Numbered from the stretch's first letter, positions 18,208 to 27,065 are shown. The stretch: DNA of 64,000 nucleotides from Spirochaetales bacterium UBA6872 (GCA_002452215.1 DKCO01000046.1:1-64000); one strand, 5' to 3'. The notes: generated by a model not told the origin, from the letters alone. Numbers and translations: made by a program.

Positions 18208-18209
18208 GT

Positions 18210-18237
18210 TTGAAATTATATTATTTCAATTTATGCT
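18210..18237 (+). promoter_or_regulatory. candidate sigma-70 promoter for LonB-type gene
   Basis: TTGAAA at 18210-18215 and TATGCT at 18232-18237 with a 16-bp spacer. It would start transcription near 18244, which supports translation from ATG 18266 rather than from upstream in-frame codons that overlap the Nif3-like gene. Confidence 0.35.
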
Positions 18238-18265
18238 GTGCAATGATATTATTCATGCAAAGACT

Positions 18266-20149
18266 ATGCTTAAAGAGTTGAATGCAAAGGAACTTATACT
18301 AGAATATCCGGACGATGGCTTCGATAGCGTCGATGGCACTTGTTCGATAATCGGCCAGGAAAAGGCACTTGGACTTATACGGCTAGGGCTTTCAGTCGAT
18401 CGTCCTGGCTACAATATATTTCTATCGGGTGATGATGGAACAGGGAGGCTTTCAGCAATCAAAGAGGAGATTGCAAGAATCGACAAAGATACATCCCATT
18501 TGATGGATGCTGCTTATGGTTACTCACAAAAACACCCGAATCGCCCATCTTGCCTTCTATTTGAAAAAGGCAAGGCAAGGAAATTCCAGCAGATGCTTAA
18601 AGAGTATGGAGAGAAGAAAATCGAGAAAAGCGTCTTGGTTTCATCCTTTCCAGACAAGAGACATTTCATAGACAATCTGCCTCCTTTTGATGAGGACCCA
18701 GATGCCTACTTGATCAATATAGTACTTGATCGAAGTGGCTATAACAGGCGTCCTCTTATAATCGAGACACATCCGTCACACTCTTCTCTTTTCGGATTCA
18801 TAGAAAAGGATTTGCCAGCACATTTAGCAATCAGAGTCGGCTCCTACCAGGAAGCTGCAGGTGGTTTTCTGGTGTTGAACGCCAAGGAGATTGTTGAAAA
18901 CAAAGAGCTATTCACATCCTTGAAGCGATATCTAGAGATGACACATAGAGCTCTGTCGTCAACCGCTGTACAAGGGGAGATGTCAGACTCTATAAGGCCA
19001 ACGCCAATTGCAATATTGACAAAAGTAATACTCTTGGGGTCCGAAGAGCTTTACGAGAAGCTTACAGACGAGGATGAGCAATTCTTGAAATTCTTCAAGA
19101 TATCGCCAGAGTTCGACTTCACAATGAAAGCAACGAAAGAGAATATACTCGGAACAGTAAGCTATTTGAAGAAAACTGGAGAAAAGTTAACTAGACAGGA
19201 GAATTCTGCCTACCAAGAAATACTCAGGCATTCATCATCATTGGCAGATGATCGCACACGACTTAGTGCACAGCTCTCGCTTTTAGGAGACCTATTGGAA
19301 GAATCGGATGTTGATGCAAGGGAAAATGGCGACAGAGCAATTACAAAGAAGAATGTAGTATCGGCTCTTTCAAAGCGAAACTGGTACAACTCTCTTGCTG
19401 AGGAGCATATAAACCAGGAGATTGAAGATGGCGATATCGTAATGTCGCTTACAGGGAAAAAGATCGGCGTTGTAAATGGTCTTGCTGTCATGGACAGAGG
19501 GCTGTCCTCTTTTGGCACTCCAACTGTCATATCAGCAACAGTTGCACCAGGGACAGAAGGCATTGTGAACATCGAGCATGAAGCAGGGCTCTCGGGAGAA
19601 ATACACGACAAAGGAGTCTTGATCCTCGAAGGATACTTAAGAAGACGCTATGCCCGCACATTCCCCCTTTCTCTATATGCAGGGATATGCTTTGAGCAAT
19701 CATATGGCGAAGTAGATGGCGACTCTGCATCCTCTGCAGAACTGTATGCACTACTATCTGCAATAGGAGAAATACCAATAAGGCAAGACATAGCTGTCAC
19801 AGGATCTGTAAACCAGATGGGAGAGCTACAGCCTGTCGGCGGAATAAACGAGAAAATACAAGGTTTTTTCAATGCTTGCGCAACATTGGGCCTAACAGGG
19901 AAGCAAGGGGTGATTATTCCTCAGCAAAATACATCATCTCTTATATTGCCATACAATATCGAGAAAGCAATCGAGAATGGGAAGTTCCATATCTATTCCA
20001 TATCATCAATCGATGAGGGAATGGAACTACTATCTGAAATGGAAGCTGGAGAAAGAGGACGAAAGGGCCTGTTTTCACAAGGTAGTTTCAACAGGACGAT
20101 AGAGGATGAATTGAAGCGACTTTGCCATAATAGCCAAAGACAAAGCTGA
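18266..20149 (+). CDS. LonB-type ATP-dependent protease (AAA_32 / Lon S16 domain)
   Basis: A 627-residue cytosolic protease. An N-terminal ATPase-like domain begins GYNIFLSGDDGTGR, where the P-loop ends in GR rather than GK; this variant occurs in the AAA_32 Lon-like family. The C-terminal Lon protease domain starts about residue 400. DGDSASSAELYALL holds the catalytic Ser region, and GELQPVGGINEKI the catalytic Lys. ATG 18266 is chosen because a promoter-like pair lies just upstream; in-frame ATGs at 18206 and 18233 would overlap the divergent gene or the promoter. Members degrade unfolded or regulatory proteins; the target is unknown. Confidence 0.87.
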   Translation: MLKELNAKELILEYPDDGFDSVDGTCSIIGQEKALGLIRLGLSVDRPGYNIFLSGDDGTGRLSAIKEEIARIDKDTSHLMDAAYGYSQKHPNRPSCLLFEKGKARKFQQMLKEYGEKKIEKSVLVSSFPDKRHFIDNLPPFDEDPDAYLINIVLDRSGYNRRPLIIETHPSHSSLFGFIEKDLPAHLAIRVGSYQEAAGGFLVLNAKEIVENKELFTSLKRYLEMTHRALSSTAVQGEMSDSIRPTPIAILTKVILLGSEELYEKLTDEDEQFLKFFKISPEFDFTMKATKENILGTVSYLKKTGEKLTRQENSAYQEILRHSSSLADDRTRLSAQLSLLGDLLEESDVDARENGDRAITKKNVVSALSKRNWYNSLAEEHINQEIEDGDIVMSLTGKKIGVVNGLAVMDRGLSSFGTPTVISATVAPGTEGIVNIEHEAGLSGEIHDKGVLILEGYLRRRYARTFPLSLYAGICFEQSYGEVDGDSASSAELYALLSAIGEIPIRQDIAVTGSVNQMGELQPVGGINEKIQGFFNACATLGLTGKQGVIIPQQNTSSLILPYNIEKAIENGKFHIYSISSIDEGMELLSEMEAGERGRKGLFSQGSFNRTIEDELKRLCHNSQRQS

Positions 20150-20196
20150 CTACACGAATTCCAGCATTATGCTTATATTCTATCTGAGGTGATTGA

Positions 20197-20712
20197 ATGA
20201 AAATTATTTCTATAATTCTTGGTGTATTTTTGATCATAGAGGGCATTTCGTGCATCCTTACGCCAGTCTCGACTTATCTTACGCTAGCGTGGATTATCGG
20301 CGTTGCCATGGTTATATACTCAGTGAGTGCATTATGCTCATATAGCGAGAGGAAAAGACTCGGCTTAGCCGATGGATGGTCATTTGCAAATGCAATCGTA
20401 TCGCTTATTTTTGGAGTGGTTTTGCTCTTCAGCTACTCAATGCAATTAGTAGTGGATGTCTTCATGCTATACTTTGCGTCTCTATGGCTTATTCTTGCCG
20501 GTATTTTCAGAATTATAAGCACAGCAAGACTCCACAAGATGAACCTTGCACCTTATTGGGTTTGGTCTATCATCCTTGGCATCATAATGATTTTATCTGG
20601 AGTTATCAGCTTGTTCTTCCCTGGCGCAATGCTTATTTCAATGGGAATAAACCTTGGAATCATGATAATAATCTCTGGAATCGATATGATCTCGCTTGCC
20701 ACTATAGGCTAA
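20197..20712 (+). CDS. HdeD-like / DUF308 membrane protein
   Basis: A 171-residue protein made almost wholly of hydrophobic helices (about six), with short charged loops such as YSERKRLGLADGWSF. This pattern matches the HdeD/DUF308 family, named for E. coli acid resistance but without a known biochemical activity. A strong ribosome-binding site (GAGGTGA) precedes ATG 20197. It appears to be a single gene, 47 bp after the Lon-type gene. Confidence 0.8.
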   Translation: MKIISIILGVFLIIEGISCILTPVSTYLTLAWIIGVAMVIYSVSALCSYSERKRLGLADGWSFANAIVSLIFGVVLLFSYSMQLVVDVFMLYFASLWLILAGIFRIISTARLHKMNLAPYWVWSIILGIIMILSGVISLFFPGAMLISMGINLGIMIIISGIDMISLATIG

Positions 20713-20879
20713 AAAGGTTGTTATTGTTCAGCAAAGTCAAGGATAAGAAAAACTTGAGTGGTTTGAATAAAATTACAATTATTAATATATAAATACATAA
20801 TTTATGAATTATTAATTTATCAATTAAATTTAATTGCTCTTTCCCAAACAACTAGTTACAATCAGCATAAGAGGAAACA

Positions 20880-22274
20880 ATGTTTATAGGAAGAGAAAAG
20901 GAGCTTGAACGACTTGCCTCATTCTACAGCTCCGATTTTTTTGATATAGCTGTAATCTATGGTCGAAGGAGAATTGGCAAGAGTTTTCTATTAAGGAATT
21001 TTTCCCAAGATAAGAGAACGATTTTCTTTCAAGCAACAACTGATAAAAAGAATAACCTTGATGAATTAGGTGCTCTTGTTTCTTTCGTTTACGGTACTAC
21101 AAACCCTATTTTATATCATGACTATGCCGAAGTATTTTCGGAAATAGGAAATCTAGCTAAAACAGATAAACTGCTATTCATAATCGATGAGCTTTCATTT
21201 CTAACTGAAAGCGACAAATCTGTTCTCTCTGTTCTGCAAAAGTTTTGCGACAATCCATTCCAGGATACAAAGCTCAAGTTGATACTTTGCTCCTCATATT
21301 CATCATTCATGGAAGAGCGCGTAATAAGCGGTTCAAGTCCACTTTTTGGAAGGACAACACTTCGCCTTAAACTACAAGGCATAACAACTGAAGAAAGTAG
21401 TGCATTCTTCCCAAAATGGGAACTAAAAGAAATCGCTATGGCACATGTTATATCAGGAGGCGTTCCTTATTACCTCAAACGCATATCAAGATATGAATCA
21501 TTTGACGAAGCTGTACATGAGGAATTTTTCTCCATGGGAGGTGCATTGCTAAATGAGCCGATACTTCTTCTATATACATGGGCAAGGAATACAAACATAT
21601 ATTTCAATATGATAAGTGCCATTGCATCGGGAATTACGAATACAGCCAAAATTGCAAGCAAACTGAATATCGAACCTGCACAGGCAAGTGCGATGCTAAA
21701 GACTCTCACTTCTTACGATATAGTGGCCAAAAAAGAAAACGCTGTGATAGGTGGAAGAAAAGCAACATGGAGAATAAAAGACAATTTCTTTGCATTCTGG
21801 GCATCTTTCGTTTTCCCTGCAATGGCAAATATAGAAATAGACAATAGCGATGCTGCTTTCAAGATAGCTATTGAGAACTTGCCGCAGTTTACCGGAAAAC
21901 ACATCGAAGAAGACATCAGGAAGTATATCATCAGACATAGTGACAGACTCATCATGGAATATGGTTCAGCCGAATTCCCAAACCCACAAGAAAAAACGAA
22001 CGAAGAGCTTGATTTTATAGCAAAATGCGAAAACGAGATCTATCTTTTTGGCAAGTTCAAGTGGAGAAATGGAGAAACAGGCATTCATGTACTTGACGAC
22101 TTAAAAAGAAAATCAATACTAGCTGTATCGAGGAATGTGAAAAGAGAATACTACATTTGCTCGGAATCTGGATTCTCAGATGAGCTTATCGAACTGGCAT
22201 CAAAAGACAAGACAATACATCTTATTGAAGGAGATGAATTATTCGGCATAGCAAAACACAGAATTTCTTGTTGA
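20880..22274 (+). CDS. ATP-binding protein, archaeal-ATPase / DUF234 type
   Basis: A 464-residue STAND-like ATPase. The start MFIGREKELERL is the family hallmark. YGRRRIGKSFLL is Walker A (about residues 27-35) and LLFIIDELSF is Walker B. A winged-helix segment (about residues 235-290) precedes a DUF234 C-terminal region with NEELDFIA and FGKFKW, a nuclease-like PD-(D/E)XK pattern. Function is unknown; such orphan ATPases are patchily distributed and suspected of defence or toxin-like roles. The 168 bp before it is extremely AT-rich, with no gene and an AAGAGGA ribosome-binding site. It is one of three ATPases of this broad type in the window. Confidence 0.8.
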   Translation: MFIGREKELERLASFYSSDFFDIAVIYGRRRIGKSFLLRNFSQDKRTIFFQATTDKKNNLDELGALVSFVYGTTNPILYHDYAEVFSEIGNLAKTDKLLFIIDELSFLTESDKSVLSVLQKFCDNPFQDTKLKLILCSSYSSFMEERVISGSSPLFGRTTLRLKLQGITTEESSAFFPKWELKEIAMAHVISGGVPYYLKRISRYESFDEAVHEEFFSMGGALLNEPILLLYTWARNTNIYFNMISAIASGITNTAKIASKLNIEPAQASAMLKTLTSYDIVAKKENAVIGGRKATWRIKDNFFAFWASFVFPAMANIEIDNSDAAFKIAIENLPQFTGKHIEEDIRKYIIRHSDRLIMEYGSAEFPNPQEKTNEELDFIAKCENEIYLFGKFKWRNGETGIHVLDDLKRKSILAVSRNVKREYYICSESGFSDELIELASKDKTIHLIEGDELFGIAKHRISC

Positions 22275-22332
22275 TAGCCTTCGAAATGCCATCATCTCGA
22301 ATTCTACCACGAGAACTTGTAATAATTTCGCA

Positions 22333-23088
22333 TCAGCTCTCGATATCAGATGACTCCATCCATTTATACAGAAGAATCGATGTTGCACATGCGACATTGA
22401 TAGAGCCTTTAGCTCCATATTGCTTTATAGAGACTCTCCCAAGGGATTTGTCTGCAATATCGAGAGCCTCTTTCGACACCCCAACTTCCTCCGATCCTAT
22501 TATGCAAAGTCCTTTTTCAGGAAACTCGAATTCCGATATATCAACTCCACCTAGCTCCAATGCAAATATTGGCATATCAAAAGACGACAAAGATGCCTCT
22601 TGCCAAGGTATTGCATCAACTGTATCACGACTTGTTCTACGAGCTCTTACATGACTTGGAGACGCGCACCCATCGGAGAGAAATATCTCTTTGACAGCAA
22701 AACTTTCAGCAGAACGGAAGATCGAACCAACATTGTATGGGCTTCTTAGGTGATCCAAGTACAAAAAATGGTTTGCAAACTTACGTTTCGACCAGTCGAC
22801 AATACCATCTCCATCGACAATGTCCCAATCAGCGGGACTTTCACCAAGAATATTGAGAATATAGTAGTAAATGTCGAGGTATGATGAGCTGTCGCATCTT
22901 GAATAGAAATCCCTTATCTTTCTTTTATCGCCCTCCTCAACCAAGTCTGTTGACAAGAGATAAGAGAGCACAGAGTCAAGATATGACCTATCTTCTTTCT
23001 TTGATGCAGCTTGATGGAAGATATCGCCTATCTTCCTAAGTTGCACTCTAGGCTTCAGCATCTGGATCTTCTTGACTGTTATCATCAT
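22333..23088 (-). CDS. TrmH/SpoU family RNA 2'-O-methyltransferase
   Basis: A 251-residue SPOUT methyltransferase acting on tRNA or rRNA ribose. The N-terminal 100 residues are helical and not recognised. The SPOUT core has LDHLRSPYNVGSIFRSAESF (motif 1), CIIGSEEVGVS (motif 2) and VSIKQYGAKGSINVACATSI (motif 3, the trefoil-knot SAM site). It overlaps rsmI by 41 bp if ATG 23088 is used; ATG 23061 (MLKPRV) is an alternative with a smaller overlap. The target nucleotide cannot be deduced. Confidence 0.87.
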   Translation of the reverse strand: MMITVKKIQMLKPRVQLRKIGDIFHQAASKKEDRSYLDSVLSYLLSTDLVEEGDKRKIRDFYSRCDSSSYLDIYYYILNILGESPADWDIVDGDGIVDWSKRKFANHFLYLDHLRSPYNVGSIFRSAESFAVKEIFLSDGCASPSHVRARRTSRDTVDAIPWQEASLSSFDMPIFALELGGVDISEFEFPEKGLCIIGSEEVGVSKEALDIADKSLGRVSIKQYGAKGSINVACATSILLYKWMESSDIES

Positions 23089-23764
23089 TTCCCCTTGGAA
23101 CTACAGCTAATGCAAATTCGCCTTTTATCGCATCCTTTGCCTTGAAGAATGAAAGAACCTCATTAGGAGAACCAGAGATGATCTCCTCATGAGCTTTAGT
23201 CAACTCTCTTCCAACCACAATCTTCTTTATATTTGTCAAGCCACAGATCTCTTCAAGGGTCTTTACAACTCTAAAAGGAGATTCGTAGATAATGAAGCAC
23301 TCACCTCTTTCCGCCAAGGATGCAAGTCTTTTTTGCCTCCTACCCTTTTTAGGTGATAGAAAACCTTCAAAAGTGAAGCTCTTTCCAATATTGCCAGAGA
23401 TAGAGACTAGTGATACAAGTGCCGATGCTCCAGGGATTGGAACAATCGAATGTTTCCCATCCTCTCTTACTCTCTCAACGAGCCTAGAGCCTGGATCCGA
23501 TATTCCAGGAGTGCCAGCATCCGAGCAATATGCAACGTCAAACCCCTGGTCCATTAGTTCGATAATCCCTTTTGCACTTGCTTCTTCATTATAGCTATGG
23601 CAAGCGATTAATCTTTTTTTGATATCATAGTGCGATAGAAGCAAAGATGTATGCCTTGTATCTTCGCAAGCAATTACTTCGACACTTTGCAAAATCCTTA
23701 TCGCTCTGAGCGTTATATCCTCAAGATTGCCAATTGGAGTTGCAACAATATAAAGAGTACTCAT
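23048..23764 (-). CDS. rsmI: 16S rRNA (cytidine-1402-2'-O)-methyltransferase
   Basis: A 238-residue tetrapyrrole-methylase-fold enzyme that methylates the ribose of C1402 in 16S rRNA at the decoding centre. ATPIGNLEDITLRA at the N-terminus, CEDTRHTSLLL, and YCSDAGTPGISDPGSRLV are characteristic. PFRVVKTLEEI and GRELTKAHEE follow as expected. It is the first gene of a two-gene RNA-methyltransferase unit, divergent from pspA across about 200 bp. Confidence 0.94.
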   Translation of the reverse strand: MSTLYIVATPIGNLEDITLRAIRILQSVEVIACEDTRHTSLLLSHYDIKKRLIACHSYNEEASAKGIIELMDQGFDVAYCSDAGTPGISDPGSRLVERVREDGKHSIVPIPGASALVSLVSISGNIGKSFTFEGFLSPKKGRRQKRLASLAERGECFIIYESPFRVVKTLEEICGLTNIKKIVVGRELTKAHEEIISGSPNEVLSFFKAKDAIKGEFALAVVPRGNDDNSQEDPDAEA

Positions 23765-23841
23765 GATGATAGACTAAATCAAATCTCGAGTTATAAAAAG
23801 AGCCAAAGACATTTCCACCAAATGAATCGATTACATTAAAA

Positions 23842-23877
23842 TGGCAAAAATAGCCATTAACTTGGCAATATTTCCCA
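23842..23877. promoter_or_regulatory. twin enhancer-type sites for the PspF-like activator upstream of first pspA
   Basis: TGGCAAAAATAGCCA (23842-23856) and TGGCAATATTTCCCA (23863-23877), two 15-bp dyads 21 bp apart centre to centre. They lie about 99 and 78 bp before the predicted transcription start. The first differs by one base from a site upstream of the second pspA (30509-30523). Position and spacing match upstream activating sequences of a bacterial enhancer-binding protein. Confidence 0.7.
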
Positions 23878-23921
23878 ATAATCGCCATAATTATTAGAAA
23901 AAAACAACCCTTTTTGATTGT

Positions 23922-23936
23922 TGGCATGAAAAATGC
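23922..23936 (+). promoter_or_regulatory. sigma-54 (-24/-12) promoter of first pspA
   Basis: TGGCATGAAAAATGC with GG at 23923-23924 and GC at 23935-23936, exactly 10 bp between. Predicted start is near 23948, 24 nt before ATG. The same TTGGCATG-N5-ATGC layout precedes the second pspA. Confidence 0.72.
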
Positions 23937-23971
23937 GCATAAGAGATGAACACTTTCAATAGGAGATTAAA

Positions 23972-24628
23972 ATGAACGTATTTAAAAGACTAAGAGACAT
24001 AATCTCTTCGAATGTTAACTCTGCACTCGACAAAATGGAAAACCCTGAAAAGATGATTGACCTCTCGATAACAGAACTCGAAGACTCTATTTTGGAGATG
24101 AAGACTATCCTTGCTGAGAAGAAAGCTGAAGCAAATGGACTTGAAAGAGCATTAGAAGAGACTAAAAAAAGCATCTCAAGATGGGAAGAGAGAGCAAGGC
24201 TCGCTCTTGGAAAAAGCGAAGAAGAGATGGCTAAAGAAGCAGTTTCGGAAAAGCTGAGAGCCTCTGACAAAGCATCAAGACTAGAAGAGTCGCTAAATGA
24301 ATTGCGAGCAATACTTGCATCTCTAGAAGAAAGCAAAATCGATGCAGAGAAAAAGCTCGTGGAGATGAAGGGCAAAGCTTTGACAATGAAAGCAAGAGCA
24401 AGAAGCGCAAGAGAAAAAAAGAAAGTCAGCGAAATAACAAGCTTATCCGAGAATAGCAAATTCGAAAAACGCCTTGCTGAAATCAGCGCAAAGATCGATA
24501 AATGGGAAGCATTGGCAACCAGTGATCCAATACATATGGAGGCAAAGGAAAGCAAAAGCTACGAGGAACTTGAAAAAGAAGATGCAATCGAAAAAGAACT
24601 TCAAAGGCTAAAGGAAAGCATAAAATAA
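23972..24628 (+). CDS. pspA: PspA/IM30 family membrane-stress protein (first copy)
   Basis: A 218-residue, almost entirely helical coiled-coil protein of the PspA/Vipp1/ESCRT-III superfamily, which binds the inner face of the cytoplasmic membrane and maintains its integrity under stress. NVFKRLRDIISSNVNSALDKMENPEKMID is the classic N-terminal amphipathic helix and start of helix 1. Long Glu/Lys/Ala heptads follow to about residue 170. A good ribosome-binding site (AGGAG) precedes ATG 23972. It is a single gene with its own sigma-54 promoter and terminator, about 6 kb from a second pspA-led operon encoding a clearly related paralogue. Confidence 0.9.
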   Translation: MNVFKRLRDIISSNVNSALDKMENPEKMIDLSITELEDSILEMKTILAEKKAEANGLERALEETKKSISRWEERARLALGKSEEEMAKEAVSEKLRASDKASRLEESLNELRAILASLEESKIDAEKKLVEMKGKALTMKARARSAREKKKVSEITSLSENSKFEKRLAEISAKIDKWEALATSDPIHMEAKESKSYEELEKEDAIEKELQRLKESIK

Positions 24629-24639
24629 CATAAACCATT

Positions 24640-24673
24640 GGCTCTTGCTTCATGCAAGGGCTTTTCTTCTTTT
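24640..24673 (+). terminator. intrinsic terminator after first pspA
   Basis: GCTCTTGC (24641-24648) pairs with GCAAGGGC (24654-24661), one wobble, followed by TTTTCTTCTTTT. The unit is therefore probably monocistronic. The stretch 24674-24770 holds no gene. Confidence 0.7.
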
Positions 24674-24770
24674 ATAATCCAAAAGACCCTTACAACTTAA
24701 AAATGAAGTTGCTCCTTAGCTAAAGCTTATTCCATAGCCAGAAAGAACTCTTCAGGGATTCATTTAACGC

Positions 24771-26555
24771 TTATGCAAGGTTCCTCAGATACTCTTCCAC
24801 GTTCTGATATTGAATGCCATCTATCACTTGGCTTTTTCCACGATAGATGACAAATTTTCCAACAATCGGGCCATAGCGATGCTCAGTCTGGGCGCATTTT
24901 TCCGCATCTATTAGATGGCGATACTGCTGTGTGACAGCTTCTTCGCTGTGCTTAATCTCGAAAATCCGACAGGAACCCGTTTTTGGATCAAACACCACCA
25001 TGTCAAACTCGCCCACAGGAAATTGCAAGACGAACACCTGCTTTTTGGGGTTCGCTAGCTTAGTTTCCAGCAGAACAATATCCTCCATCATACGCCCCTT
25101 GATCTCGGTCAGGATACGCTCTTGCACGGCGGTGCGTTCCGTTAGAGACAGCGCGCTGAATCTTTCATCCAGCAGTAGACTAGAAATCAGTGCATCTGCC
25201 TGTGCATAGCGGAGACCAGGTTGCGCAATGACCGTACGACTGGACTTGATGTTGACATCAGGCAGGTGCAGCACATCAATCTCCCGTGTCAGATCCATCA
25301 AATCAAGATACTCCTTGATCTCCGATACATGAACATCATCCAGTTTTACAGTTTGTTCTGCCTTGTTGCGGATCTCCATTAGCTTTCGCAGATTATCGGT
25401 GACAGCAACAATGTCAACACGGTCAAGAATGTCCGTAGGTCTCTCCTTATCTCGGCGCAAATTACTAGCAGAAATACCAAGGTCGTGGGACTTCCAATCC
25501 TGTATCAACACCTCCAGTGTGAAACGATGGTTGATATCCTCCACGACACGGTTGATGGCGCTTGTCAGCTCATTTTTGTCATACAAGTCCCGAAGATGAC
25601 GGAAATGGTCCCCATATTGATAGCAACGCAGAGAATGCTGGATATTACGTGCAATGGCCGTGTCCACATACTCATCGGTACTTTCTTTGCTAGCAAATGT
25701 GGAAGTCTCATTGTAGTGAACACCACCAAGGCTCATTGTACCACCATAGCGAATATACTCGTCGATGCCGTGGATGCCAAGCACGGACTCAAACTCGCGG
25801 TAAGGAATAAATGTCGTGTGCAATAGAATACAGCGATCATAGAGCTGTTCATCCTCGGCGAAGAGAAATCCTAGAGAATCCGTACCAGAGAGCACGATCT
25901 TCATGCCGCATGTCGCGAACACGTCAGAGAAGAGCGCAGCACCCTCAATGAAATCCTCCATCAACGTCACTTCATCAATGAACACATAGCAAAATCCATT
26001 TGCTTCCAGAGTCCTCAGATCACGGTTCAAGTCTGCAAGTGTATCTTTTGCAGTAATCTGAATGAACGCAGCCTTGGACAGTTCCGAGTCGCGCATTTTT
26101 GCAAAAATCTGACGGATCATAGTAGTTTTTCCTGTCCGACGCAAACCGTAGAGAATGAATACTTTGTCCTGCTGTCCGCCGTAGACGAAGTCATGCAATT
26201 GCTGAAAACATTCACGTTCACGATAGCTACAGACAGGCGATGCAAAGGATCGTAACGCCTCACCTGTTCGGATATTGGTGCTAAACACATAGGTGTCCAC
26301 ATTTTGAGGCTTTGGAAGTTGCTTTGTCAGTGCTTTCAATTCCTGCTCCAGTTCCTTTCGCCGCTTGATCTGAGCGCGGAAGTCATCCAATTTATCCAAT
26401 GGAATATACTTCTCACGCCGTTTCTTGTCCTCCATCCAACGATGGTAGAAGTACTCCTTGCCATTGACTGTTTTCTTCGTAACAGAACCAACAGGCAAAG
26501 CAGAAATCTGCTGCTCCAGCTCCGCCACCCGCGCCTGTATTTTTGACAACTCCAT
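24771..26555 (-). CDS. AAA ATPase with C-terminal nuclease-like domain, foreign composition
   Basis: A 594-residue protein. The N-terminal 90 residues are a charged coiled coil plus a segment rich in basic and aromatic residues (EYFYHRWMEDKKR). The ATPase follows: ILYGLRRTGKTTMIRQIF is Walker A and YVFIDEVTLMEDF Walker B. The C-terminus has GEFDMVVF and CRIFEIKHS, a PD-(D/E)XK-like pattern as in DUF4143/DUF234-type ATPases. The gene is visibly richer in G+C than its neighbours and uses CTG, CGC and GCC-type codons, so it is a likely recent transfer. A strong sigma-70 promoter lies directly upstream (26581-26608). Function is unknown; a defence or toxin-related role is inference. Confidence 0.8.
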   Translation of the reverse strand: MELSKIQARVAELEQQISALPVGSVTKKTVNGKEYFYHRWMEDKKRREKYIPLDKLDDFRAQIKRRKELEQELKALTKQLPKPQNVDTYVFSTNIRTGEALRSFASPVCSYRERECFQQLHDFVYGGQQDKVFILYGLRRTGKTTMIRQIFAKMRDSELSKAAFIQITAKDTLADLNRDLRTLEANGFCYVFIDEVTLMEDFIEGAALFSDVFATCGMKIVLSGTDSLGFLFAEDEQLYDRCILLHTTFIPYREFESVLGIHGIDEYIRYGGTMSLGGVHYNETSTFASKESTDEYVDTAIARNIQHSLRCYQYGDHFRHLRDLYDKNELTSAINRVVEDINHRFTLEVLIQDWKSHDLGISASNLRRDKERPTDILDRVDIVAVTDNLRKLMEIRNKAEQTVKLDDVHVSEIKEYLDLMDLTREIDVLHLPDVNIKSSRTVIAQPGLRYAQADALISSLLLDERFSALSLTERTAVQERILTEIKGRMMEDIVLLETKLANPKKQVFVLQFPVGEFDMVVFDPKTGSCRIFEIKHSEEAVTQQYRHLIDAEKCAQTEHRYGPIVGKFVIYRGKSQVIDGIQYQNVEEYLRNLA

Positions 26556-26580
26556 CGCTTATCCCCTATTCGCTGATGAT

Positions 26581-26608
26581 ATTATACCCTACTATACCCA
26601 ATAGTCAA
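26581..26608 (-). promoter_or_regulatory. sigma-70 promoter of ATPase gene with GGGTATA repeats
   Basis: On the minus strand TTGACT (26608-26603), a 16-bp spacer and TATAAT (26586-26581). Two GGGTATA copies occur 10 bp apart in the spacer and -10 region, and an inverted TATACCC overlaps the -35. Repeats at this position suggest an operator. Confidence 0.65.
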
Positions 26609-26673
26609 GGGTATAATAGAGAGACTATTTAAACTACATATATCTTACAAAAAAAATGATACTTTGGTCTTCT

Positions 26674-26735
26674 TTTGCTATTCCGCTCTGTTAAATTCTT
26701 AATAGCAAAGAGAAAAATACGAAAAGCAAGATATC
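26674..26735. repeat. 62-bp direct repeat, copy A (left of DUF3800 remnant)
   Basis: Matches 27171-27232 at 58 of 62 positions by manual alignment, all four differences transitions. The position equivalent to the ATG of the downstream lipoprotein gene is ACG here, so this copy cannot start that reading frame. It contains the dyad TTTGCTATT / AATAGCAAA. Confidence 0.85.
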
Positions 26736-26971
26736 ACATATTGTCTAAGCATTTGATGAAGTGAGGTATTAGCTAACTCGCAGCCCAACCTTCTCTCAAG
26801 AGAACCTAGACTTGCAAGCTTTGTTTCAAGCTCATTAATTTCTGCCATGATATTGACAGACTGATCATGAAAAACCATTGAGACGATGTAATATGAGGAA
26901 TGTTCAGCATAATCACCAAAATCGCCGGATTCATCAACGAATATGCTAAGCTCCTTCGTGATTACAACCAC
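26699..26971 (-). pseudogene. truncated DUF3800 domain protein
   Basis: A 90-residue remnant. The N-terminus LSIFVDESGDFG plus HSSYYIVSMVFHDQ is the start of DUF3800 proteins, a predicted RNase H-like nuclease fold with catalytic Asp/Glu. Full members run to roughly 200-270 residues. Here the family-like sequence stops near residue 70-75 and the frame runs into the 62-bp repeat, ending in an unrelated hydrophobic tail. The probable start is GTG 26971; no ATG is available. A structured RNA candidate lies directly upstream. The truncation falls at the repeat junction, so it was probably caused by the rearrangement that made the repeat. Confidence 0.7.
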
Positions 26972-26978
26972 CTAAAAA

Positions 26979-27065
26979 ATAGCGGGTGTCTCACCCGCTT
27001 TTGAGGGGGACCCGGGTCTTTCGACCAGCCCCTGACTGGCTTCCCAGCTATCAATAAGCTAGCTT
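26979..27065 (-). ncRNA. structured RNA candidate upstream of DUF3800 remnant
   Basis: On the minus strand several helices stack in under 90 nt. An 8-bp hairpin (AGCGGGTG / CACCCGCT, 26981-26999) sits nearest the gene. AGGGG/CCCCT (27029-27033 with 27004-27008) encloses GGTC-GAAA-GACC (27015-27026, a GNRA tetraloop in this orientation). CTGG-GAAG-CCAG (27036-27047) and AGCTA/TAGCT (27046-27064) follow. Comparative genomics has described several conserved 'DUF3800' RNA motifs located just upstream of DUF3800 genes, and this placement agrees. Membership in any named motif is not verified. Confidence 0.55.

Noticed and set aside
18266..20149. Defective ATPase in the Lon-type protease (GR instead of GK in the P-loop)
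   Set aside because: GxGR-type loops occur in the AAA_32 Lon-like family, so this is not evidence of inactivation.
20713..20879. The AT-rich gap before the DUF234-type ATPase as an attachment site or origin
   Set aside because: It shows only low-complexity AT runs with short chance palindromes; no direct repeat partner is found near the end of the gene.
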